From the NCBI GenBank assembly GCA_965214115.1, contig CBDCAU010000004.1, positions 62,001 through 126,000 of the forward strand: 64,000 bases of DNA, given 5' to 3'. The stretch comes from Owenweeksia sp965214115 (GTDB lineage: Bacteria; Bacteroidota; Bacteroidia; Flavobacteriales; Schleiferiaceae). Position numbers and translations under genes: made by a program. Positions 8,622-16,001 of the stretch are shown here, in pieces (positions within the stretch are counted from its first letter, which is position 1; each line of letters begins with the position of its first letter). Under the pieces are notes generated by a model. It worked only from the letters and a program-made list of their open reading frames with translations, was not told the origin of the DNA and ran no database searches.

Positions 8622-9587
8622 TTAAAGTCCTTTCTTGATACGCTTCAGGATTTCACTCGACAACTCCGTTAGGGCAGCCACTTCTTCAAGCTCATACCCT
8701 TTTTGCAAAAGTTTTTTGGCCATTATCTGCATCGCTTCCTCTTTGCCTTCTTGCTTTCCCATTTCTATTCCTTCCTTTCGCCCTTCCAGCTTACCTTCCT
8801 CTCTCCCTTCTTCTCTTCCTTCTTCTCTCCCTTCTTCTCTCCCTTCCTCCCAGCCCTCTTCCTTCGCCGTGTCCAGCGAGTTTTTCAGGTCGCGGTAATA
8901 TTTCAGGCTGTCCTCGTAGGACGTCCGTTGCTCGGGTGAAAATTTTGCGATTTCGGCCACTTCAAACAGTTTTTGGAAAATTTCGTCTCTCAGTTTCTCG
9001 GGTACGCGGTCCAGCCGGTTCAAGTTTTTCAATACAAACAGCCACTTGTCAAATTTGGTTTCCAGCTCCGCCTCCGATTTGGTGAATTTCGGCATTTCCA
9101 AATAAATGAACGTCAGCTTGTCGTAAAACACTTGGCAGGTTTCCGTGTCCGTCAGTTGCACTCGGTATAGATACTTTTCCGGTTCATCCCCGTCGTGGTC
9201 AAACACAAAATCCAAAATGGCAATCGTATAAACCGCCTTCAACTCGTAATTCCACACGCTGCCGCGCTTGGCCTGCTCTTGGATGGGAAAAGTGGAATAA
9301 TAGACCGTCCTATCTTTAAAAAAATTCTGTTTGGTTTTCTGCAATTCCACGATGAATTTTTCGCCCTTTTCGTTTTCGCAATACAAATCAAAAATGGCCT
9401 TGCGGTTCAGGTCTGAATCCAGATGTTCGTTTTTCAGATAGGTCAATTGGGTGATGGTGCCCTCCTCGTCACGCAGCAGCTCGTTCAAAAAATCCAACAG
9501 CAAATCCTTGTTCGGTTCTTCGCCGAACAGCCGCTTGAAACCGTAGTCCGTAAAAGGGTTGATGTATTTTTCTACAAAATCGTCCAT
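8622..9587 (-). CDS. Rpn-family recombination-promoting nuclease / putative transposase
   Basis: PD-(D/E)XK nuclease-family protein. The ATG at 9587 (MDDFVEKYINPFTDYGFKRL) is the typical family start; the longer ORF start is not. The FKRLFGEE segment, then RKAIFDLYC and FIVELQK supply the nuclease-core residues (D and E-x-Q/K). The C-terminus is a low-complexity EEGREEGREEG tract followed by a short helical tail, as in other Bacteroidota members. Family members promote RecA-independent recombination in E. coli; here the role is unproven. Two decayed copies of its 3' end lie downstream, and a 98-bp CACAAAG-type repeat lies upstream. Confidence 0.9.
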   Translation of the reverse strand: MDDFVEKYINPFTDYGFKRLFGEEPNKDLLLDFLNELLRDEEGTITQLTYLKNEHLDSDLNRKAIFDLYCENEKGEKFIVELQKTKQNFFKDRTVYYSTFPIQEQAKRGSVWNYELKAVYTIAILDFVFDHDGDEPEKYLYRVQLTDTETCQVFYDKLTFIYLEMPKFTKSEAELETKFDKWLFVLKNLNRLDRVPEKLRDEIFQKLFEVAEIAKFSPEQRTSYEDSLKYYRDLKNSLDTAKEEGWEEGREEGREEGREEGREEGKLEGRKEGIEMGKQEGKEEAMQIMAKKLLQKGYELEEVAALTELSSEILKRIKKGL

Positions 9588-9696
9588 TGGGATTGCCCGT
9601 TGCGCGAAGGTAGTCAGTTTGTTGGTTTGTGCGGTTTTCCCGCCAAGGAAAACTACGTGCTTTTTTGGGATAGCTGTCTTTACCACAATTTATTTT

Positions 9697-9794
9697 AACC
9701 ACTAAGGTACAAAGACACAAAGTTCCCATTATTTAAATAAAGCTACTGAAAATCAATCCATTAAAACCTTTGTGCGCTTTGCGTTTTGGTGGCT
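9697..9794. repeat. 98-bp inverted-repeat element with CACAAAG arms
   Basis: The left arm (9697-9722, ACCACTAAGGTACAAAGACA...) and right arm (9768-9794, CTTTGTGCGCTTTGCG...) are inverted, imperfect copies around a loop that contains AAAGCTA. A sister element of almost the same size is at 56665-56763, and a single arm is at 49970-49994. It lies in the gap between the Rpn and M3 peptidase genes, where nothing else is recognisable. Confidence 0.8.
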
Positions 9795-9916
9795 GAAAAT
9801 TTTGAACACAAAGAAGCTCCCTTGGTTTTCACAATTATTTGACGAAACAAAATTTCTATTTTAAACATTCACCCGTTCGCGCGTTTTTTAAAACGTTGAA
9901 CATTAAACTTTGAACT

Positions 9917-12046
9917 TTGAACACTTCAGAAAACCCACTCCTCCTCCCGTTTTCCACGCCCTTTGAAACGCCGCCTTTTGATAAAATAAAGGAAGAATAT
10001 TTCCTGCCCGCCTTGGAAAAAGCCATCGAAATTGGCAAGAACGAAGTGGACGAAATCGTCAATCAAAACGACGAACCCACTTTTGAAAACACCATCGAAG
10101 CCTTGGAGCGCAGCGGCGAAAAAGTGGCGCGGGTGTCCAGCATTTTTTTCAATCTGAATAGCGCGGAAACCAACGACGAAATTCAGAAAATTGCGCGGGA
10201 TTTTTCCCCGAAGCTGAGCGAGTATGGGAATGATATAATGTTGAATGCGAGGTTGTTTGAAAGGGTGAATAAGGTTTATGATGCGCACAGTGCCGCTACC
10301 CCCCCCTTGGGGGCTGGGGGGCTTTCTAAAAGCGAAGCCCCCCAATCCCGTAACTACGGGAGGCGAAACACACGCTCGCTTTCTGAAGAGCAGCGAATGC
10401 TTTTGGAAAAAACCTACCGCGCCTTCATTCAAAACGGCGCAAACCTCAACGATTCCAAAAAGGAAAAACTGCGCGAACTCGACCAAGAACTGGCGAAACT
10501 GTCCCTGCAATTCGGCGAAAATGTGCTGGCCGAAACCAACGATTTTGAACTGTGGATTGAAGATGAAAGTGATTTGGCCGGACTTCCCGCTGACATAAAA
10601 GAAGCGGCTGCCGAGGCCGCCACCGAAAAAGGAAAAACAGGCCGCTGGCTGTTCACGCTGCATTATCCCAGCTACGTTCCATTCATTACCTATTCTGAAA
10701 AACGGGAGCTGCGCGAGAAAATGACCAAAGCCTATGGCGCGCGCGCTTTTCAAAATAATGAAAGAAATAATGAAGAAAACGTTTTGAAAATCAGTCAGTT
10801 GCGACACGAGCGGGCGCAGCTTCTCGGCTACGATACCCACGCCGAATACGTTTTGCAGGAGCGGATGGCGGAGCGGCCGGAAAAGGTGAAATCCTTTTTG
10901 GACGAGATTTTGGAAGCCGCCAAACCCGCCGCCGAAAAAGAGGTGGAAGATTTGGCCGCTTTCGCGAAAAAGCGGGATGGCATCGGCACTTTGCAGAAAT
11001 GGGATTTCGCGTTTTATTCCGAAAAACTGAAGCAGGAAAAATTCGAGATTGACGATGAAAAACTGAAGCCGTTTTTCACTTTGCAGGACACGGTGCGCGG
11101 CGCTTTTGAAACCGCCCAGCGCCTTTACGGAATTTCGTTTCACGAGCGCGACGACATCCCAAAATACCACAATGACGTTACGGTTTACGAAGTCAAAGAT
11201 CTGAACGGAAACCACTTGGCGGTGTTTTACGCCGATTTTCATCCCCGCCAAGGGAAGCGCGCCGGCGCGTGGATGACCAGCTACCGCAGCCAAAAGAAAA
11301 TCAACAAGACCGACATCCGGCCGCACGTCAGCATCGTGTGCAATTTCTCCAAACCTACCCAAACCAAGCCCTCGCTTTTGACCTTCCGCGAGGTGCTGAC
11401 GCTGTTCCACGAATTTGGCCACAGCCTGCACGGCATCTTGGCCAGCGGCACTTACGCCAGCCTCAGCGGCACCAGCGTTTTTTGGGATTTTGTGGAGCTG
11501 CCCAGCCAAGTGATGGAAAATTGGTGCTACGAAAAAGAATGCCTCGACCTCTTTGCCGCCCACTACGAAACGGGCGAAAAAATCCCCGCCGAAATGGTGG
11601 AGCGGCTGAAAAAGAGCGCCAACTTTATGGAAGGTTACGCCACGGTGCGGCAGGTCGGTTTGGCGCGCTTGGATTTGGCGTGGCACGCGCAAGACCCCTC
11701 CGAAATCGACAGCGTTAAGTCATTGGAAAACAAAACTTTGGGAGAAACCGAACTCCTCCCCGAAATCGAGACCAGCAACACCTCCACCAGCTTTTCGCAC
11801 ATTTTTCAGGGCGGCTATTCGGCGGGCTATTACAGTTACAAATGGGCGGAAGTGTTGGACGCCGATGCCTTTGAATATTTCAAGGAAACGGGGATTTTCA
11901 ACCCGCAAACGGCGAAGAAATTCAAGCGGCTGTTGGCGGCCGGCGGCACGGTGCACCCCGCTAAATTGTACGAGGAATTTCGCGGGAAAAAACCGGATGC
12001 GAAGGCGTTGTTGAGACGGGCGGGGTTGGTGGAAGGGCAAATTTGA
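9917..12046 (+). CDS. M3-family oligopeptidase (Dcp/PrlC type)
   Basis: Cytoplasmic zinc oligopeptidase degrading short peptides. The zinc motif HEFGH is at about residues 498-502, and the third ligand Glu is expected in the FVELPSQVMENW segment. Length (709) and C-terminal block (FSHIFQGGYSAGYYSYKWAEVLDADAF, split here by family recall) match Dcp/OpdA. The start is TTG at 9917, chosen because it gives the family N-terminus (NPLLLPFSTPFETPPFDKIK) and no ATG is available nearby. Residues of about 125-155 are an in-frame insertion encoded by a palindromic repeat (10297-10366), absent from usual family members. Confidence 0.9.
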   Translation: MNTSENPLLLPFSTPFETPPFDKIKEEYFLPALEKAIEIGKNEVDEIVNQNDEPTFENTIEALERSGEKVARVSSIFFNLNSAETNDEIQKIARDFSPKLSEYGNDIMLNARLFERVNKVYDAHSAATPPLGAGGLSKSEAPQSRNYGRRNTRSLSEEQRMLLEKTYRAFIQNGANLNDSKKEKLRELDQELAKLSLQFGENVLAETNDFELWIEDESDLAGLPADIKEAAAEAATEKGKTGRWLFTLHYPSYVPFITYSEKRELREKMTKAYGARAFQNNERNNEENVLKISQLRHERAQLLGYDTHAEYVLQERMAERPEKVKSFLDEILEAAKPAAEKEVEDLAAFAKKRDGIGTLQKWDFAFYSEKLKQEKFEIDDEKLKPFFTLQDTVRGAFETAQRLYGISFHERDDIPKYHNDVTVYEVKDLNGNHLAVFYADFHPRQGKRAGAWMTSYRSQKKINKTDIRPHVSIVCNFSKPTQTKPSLLTFREVLTLFHEFGHSLHGILASGTYASLSGTSVFWDFVELPSQVMENWCYEKECLDLFAAHYETGEKIPAEMVERLKKSANFMEGYATVRQVGLARLDLAWHAQDPSEIDSVKSLENKTLGETELLPEIETSNTSTSFSHIFQGGYSAGYYSYKWAEVLDADAFEYFKETGIFNPQTAKKFKRLLAAGGTVHPAKLYEEFRGKKPDAKALLRRAGLVEGQI
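10297..10366. repeat. Palindromic repeat inserted in frame in the M3 peptidase gene
   Basis: The segment holds nested hairpins: a C-run/G-run pair, a perfect GGGGGGCTT / AAGCCCCCC stem around 10314-10346, and a CCCGTAACTACGGG stem. This kind of sequence normally sits between genes in Bacteroidota. Here it is translated as roughly PPLGAGGLSKSEAP plus flanks and keeps the frame open. Confidence 0.75.
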
Positions 12047-12296
12047 ACGCCGGATATGACGCATTAGAGATAAAAATGGGATTTATTTTAGTAGGAAGTG
12101 GATTTAAGGTTTAAATCGTGGTTCTCTAATCTAAACTGCTATGTAGGATTTTGTTACAAGAGATCCCTCGGCTGTCTTGTTTTAGGCTTCTATTAAGTAT
12201 TATTGAGAAAGAATTTTAATCATCTTCAAAGCTTAAAGAATAAATTGGTTTGAGCCACAGTTGGTTGGGCTGATTCTCATAGATAATAGAGCCTTG

Positions 12297-13295
12297 CTAA
12301 ACTTCCAATGCTACGGTTTGAGTAGCTTTTTGTACTATTTGATATGATTCCAAATTTTTAAAATCCGAGTAATCATTAACAAATTCAATTATTCTTTTTC
12401 TCTCAAACACAATTTTATTGCTTAACGATTCAGATTGATGAAATCCATTCTGCTCACTTGACAAATAGTATGGAATGAACATTGAATGAAGCGGTTTTTG
12501 TTTATAAAAGTTTAGAAAGCTTTCATAATTTCCAGTTTCATTCGTTTTAGAAGGCCATTTCTTTCCGCAAGCACATTGGGCAAGTAAAATCACAGTACTT
12601 GCAATTTTATCTTCAAAAGGGAAAAACGCCAATAAATCCAAACCTTTTTCTTGGGTTGCCGTAGGCGAAAGTTTATCTACTTCTTCTTGTATAATCGAAA
12701 CGTTCAAATCTTTAGCTAATGCTTTAATTTTTTCTTTTGTATTTCCTTTGTAAGTTGAGTTTTTTCCCAATTCCGCAATTATCGCATTAGGGAAATATTC
12801 TTTTAAGGCATTTGCTGATATTTTTTCAAAGTCTTTGGTTAAAATATGTTGAAGTTTTGGAAAATTATTAAGATTTGAGTCTAATAAAAGCTTTATATAA
12901 AGTAAATGCTTTTCGTTCAGTTCCGTTTTCAAGCGAATATAGTTATTCTTTCTATCTAAATCGAAAGGATAGTCAATTTTTAAAAGTGTTTCTCTCTCTT
13001 TTAAAGTTATAAAGATTTCAGTAATTTGCGATAGCAACCTGTCATCATTATCACTTGCATCGCTCCCAACTTCATTTGAGTTTTTTTGCTCATCTTTTCC
13101 TTGGTCTGAATCTTTGTAATGACCAACAACATCTATATGGGTTAGCCATTCTTCTTTTGCCCAAAACAAACATTTTAATTCTATGAAATCTGCGTGTAAA
13201 TGTGACAAGTACCAAGGATGAGTTTTCTTTGTGTTTGGTGCAATAATCTTCAAAGAATCGTTAATCTCTTCTTGTAATTTTTCTTCAAAACTCAT
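12297..13295 (-). CDS. Putative restriction effector, PD-(D/E)XK-like, last gene of the Dnd-type operon
   Basis: A 332-residue soluble protein that I cannot place in a named family. A segment near residues 217-245 (KGLDLLAFFPFED, then a hydrophobic strand ending in AQCACGKKW) has the layout of a PD-(D/E)XK core: D220 followed about 20 residues later by Q240-x-x-x-x-K245. An AIIAELGK strand upstream could supply an Glu. The fit is suggestive, not proof. It overlaps the ParB-like gene by 11 bases and ends a five-gene operon with dndC, dndD and dndE-herA, so it is a candidate nuclease acting on unmodified DNA. About 250 bp downstream, up to the M3 gene, holds nothing I recognise. Confidence 0.55.
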   Translation of the reverse strand: MSFEEKLQEEINDSLKIIAPNTKKTHPWYLSHLHADFIELKCLFWAKEEWLTHIDVVGHYKDSDQGKDEQKNSNEVGSDASDNDDRLLSQITEIFITLKERETLLKIDYPFDLDRKNNYIRLKTELNEKHLLYIKLLLDSNLNNFPKLQHILTKDFEKISANALKEYFPNAIIAELGKNSTYKGNTKEKIKALAKDLNVSIIQEEVDKLSPTATQEKGLDLLAFFPFEDKIASTVILLAQCACGKKWPSKTNETGNYESFLNFYKQKPLHSMFIPYYLSSEQNGFHQSESLSNKIVFERKRIIEFVNDYSDFKNLESYQIVQKATQTVALEV

Positions 13296-14416
13296 TGCCA
13301 GAAAATTCGTCGGTTTGTAATTCGTCTTTGGTGGTTTTGATACTTCTTGAAAGTTTAATTATATCTCGCAAATCATCTTCTATCGATAAATAGAAGTTTT
13401 TAATTTTAAACTTCAGCTTTTCTGCACGTTCAAGCTCTACCAATGCATTCTCTACTGCATTTCTAAAAGTCTTATCAAAATCTTCTGTGTAGGTGTAAGC
13501 TTCGGATAAAGTGGCATCATTATTAATAAATTGTTCTTTAGCCTCTTTACTTCCGAGGATGGCATTGAGCATATTAAGGTCTTGACTTTTACCTTTTAAT
13601 CTCGTTGTGACTCTGCCCTTGATTTCAATTTCTTTATATAACCAAGTCGTCCAATTTTCAAGATGTTCGATATTTAATCTCTCAATAGGATTTTCGTCTG
13701 ACATATCGATACCCAAATAACCAACAATATTATTTTGTCTCAAAGAATCTGCGATATAGCTAAAATAAAAGCTACCATCATCCTGTAAGTTTTTAATCTT
13801 GAAGAAGTGATTATCCTTGATTTTAAGAAATACTAATTGACCAACAAGCAATCTTAAAACATAGTCACTTTTACTCCCTATCATTTTTCTTATCTCATTA
13901 CTCGCTTGTTGAATTGTTAATGTTGAAAAATTTTCGGTTCTTAAATAAGTCAAATATTCCGCTTTTTGACGAAGATTCCAAGGTTGAATTCCTGTGACGT
14001 GCCGATAAACCTAAATAGTCGTGAATGTCTTTAGCTTTCTCAAAAACCATACAAGGCAGCTTGTCGATATTCTGAATTTGAGCATCCTTTTCAATCTTTT
14101 TGACAATAGTACTTTGTGCCGTTGCAAGATTTGGATTGTTGAGAAGTTTTACAGATGTAAGCCTTCTATTCCCTTCAACCACTGTATAAGTTTTTCCATC
14201 ATCATTTTCTACCACTAATAATTGTTCGCCAAGAAAAAATCCTTTTTCGCCAATTGCTTGCATCAATTCAAGTGTGGATTCTTCCAAAATCATATAGTCT
14301 ATGATTTCTTGCTCTGATTTACCCTTCATATATTGGGGCAAACGGGGGTTTTTAGCATCAAGTAATAAATTCTCAACTAATAATCCTTCTTCGTAATATG
14401 GATATTTTTTGCTCAT
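13285..14416 (-). pseudogene. Frameshifted ParB/sulfiredoxin-like domain protein of the Dnd-type operon
   Basis: One ~375-residue protein split by a single-base frameshift. The first part (from 14416) carries a ParB N-terminal-type domain with the nucleotide-binding signature VVEGNRRLTSVKLL and runs to DIHDYLG. The second part (to 13285) begins in the next frame at RHVTGIQPWNLRQKAEYL. Removing one base of the AAA at 14007-14009 joins them as ...DYLGYRHVTGIQPW..., a natural continuation. ParB-type domains hydrolyse CTP or ATP, and a related fold occurs in SspE of another phosphorothioation system. The ATG lies four bases after the dndE-herA stop. Whether the break is real or a sequencing error cannot be told here. 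Confidence 0.85.
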
Positions 14417-14420
14417 AGGT

Positions 14421-16001
14421 TTATTTATTCCGTTCCCAAAACTGGGATAATCTCATCAATTTGCCTTTGTCAAATTCCTTCATATTTGAGATTGCCTGTC
14501 CAGATTCAATTTTTTCTAAACTTCGCGCAGCCTTAGTGCCTTCGTTATCGCTAAACCCTAAGAATTTATTAATTGCTTTGCGATTGGTTTTGTCTTTAAT
14601 ATTTAAAAGGAAAGACATTTCGCAATTACTTGAAAAGTCAAAGCCGGGTTGGTTAAATTCGGCAATTCCTTGTGAGAGTAGGACGACAGCAACTCCTTTA
14701 GAACGAATTTCCCTGAGTATTTTATCAAGTATCTCTTGGTATTTTTTCTCTTTAAAAATAACGTGTGCTTCGTCAATTAAAAGCACGTAACGCATACCAC
14801 GATAACCATTGTCTGTTGGCGTGCTTTCCATATTCATAAAGGTATTGTAGATGTAATTTATAATTAAGAAAAGTGAGGTAAAACGAACAGAATTTGACAA
14901 ATCGCCAGATAAGGACAAATAAACATTTTCGTTTAAGAATGTATTGCCCTTTCTGTCATCTGCAAATATGTTATAGCGACTGAGTTCATCAATGATTTCT
15001 GTAAGTGAGTCTCTTTTGTCGCCGACCACTTCTAAAAGATGCTCATTGATTTCAGGCATTGTAGGATATTCGCCTGGCTTTTTGGTGTGAAAAGCTTCTA
15101 AAACTGCTTCCCGAAGCGAGCCTCTTTGTTTTATGCCAATATTTGAATACTTACAAATAATATCAACAAACTTGTCAATCCCCATTTGTCTATCGACCTC
15201 GTTAATACTGTCGATAAAGGATAATGGATTTACAGGAAAAGAAACTTTAGGTGCATCAATAAAAATTGCTTTTGTAGCATCAAAAAATGGTTGAAGGTCT
15301 TTAACATCTTCATCTTTCAGTCCTTTAAAATCAAGGTAAATAAAACTGACGTGATGGTTGGACTCGGTGCTAATTTGCTTTAATAATTCCAAGGCAAACT
15401 GCGTTTTTCCTGTGCCAGACGTACCTGCAACTGCAATGTGTGAATTGTTATATTGATTTGTATTGTTAAAACCCAATGTTATTTCTTCGTCTGAATCAAT
15501 TTGTCTACCCACCGTTAGATTGATGGGTTCTTTAAAGAATGATTTTTCAATATTTTGATTTTTGTTTCTTACGGCATCCAAGTTTACATCTACTGTGCTG
15601 AGCATCGAAATTCCTTTGTCTAAATGCCCAGTTAAAAAGTCGAAAAATGTATAATTCTTACTACTCGAAAATAAATTGTCCATCATTTCTAAGCCGTGGT
15701 CAATGTGCAGCTTTACATATTTAGGAATGCCATCATCAGTCTTGTAAATCCCATAATGTTGACAAATCAAAGCAATGTAAAAATCACGATGCCTTGCATC
15801 AAAAAGTATATGGTCTTTATATTCCTTTCCTTTAGAGTCATAAAAATTGAACTCTTTGCTTGTAAACTTCTTACCTTGTTGCAATGAATATCCTAAAGCA
15901 ATCCGTGCAATTACATTTTCTCTTGTGCCTGTAGGTAGTTTGCTAGTTAGATTGCGAACTATCTCTTGGTTATCGGATGATGTTCTTATATTAATTTGCA
16001 T
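14421..16001 (-). CDS. DndE-HerA fusion: phosphorothioation protein DndE joined to a HerA/FtsK-type ATPase
   Basis: The first ~115 residues match DndE: an IRTSS start, then ENVIARIALGYSLQQG, a FDARHRDFYIAL helix and a VKLHIDHGLEMM helix. Known DndE is a small protein of about 110-130 residues binding nicked DNA. Here it continues into a HerA-like P-loop ATPase with Walker A GTSGTGKTQ near residue 195, Walker B VLLIDEAHV near 405, a VVLLSQG sensor strand and a C-terminal FDKGKLMRL region. The ATG at 16001 is preferred over an upstream TTG. It overlaps dndD by 11 bases. The ATPase half resembles the motor role of DptH in Dnd restriction; that comparison is inference. Confidence 0.8.
   Translation of the reverse strand: MQINIRTSSDNQEIVRNLTSKLPTGTRENVIARIALGYSLQQGKKFTSKEFNFYDSKGKEYKDHILFDARHRDFYIALICQHYGIYKTDDGIPKYVKLHIDHGLEMMDNLFSSSKNYTFFDFLTGHLDKGISMLSTVDVNLDAVRNKNQNIEKSFFKEPINLTVGRQIDSDEEITLGFNNTNQYNNSHIAVAGTSGTGKTQFALELLKQISTESNHHVSFIYLDFKGLKDEDVKDLQPFFDATKAIFIDAPKVSFPVNPLSFIDSINEVDRQMGIDKFVDIICKYSNIGIKQRGSLREAVLEAFHTKKPGEYPTMPEINEHLLEVVGDKRDSLTEIIDELSRYNIFADDRKGNTFLNENVYLSLSGDLSNSVRFTSLFLIINYIYNTFMNMESTPTDNGYRGMRYVLLIDEAHVIFKEKKYQEILDKILREIRSKGVAVVLLSQGIAEFNQPGFDFSSNCEMSFLLNIKDKTNRKAINKFLGFSDNEGTKAARSLEKIESGQAISNMKEFDKGKLMRLSQFWERNK

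Noticed and set aside
9926..11692. Very long minus-strand ORF (588 codons)
   Set aside because: Lies entirely antisense to the M3 peptidase, which has clear motifs; its translation is Phe/His-rich shadow sequence of a G+C-rich gene.
13980..14020. Programmed ribosomal frameshift in the ParB-like gene
   Set aside because: No slippery heptamer or downstream structure is visible at the junction; a plain one-base insertion explains it.
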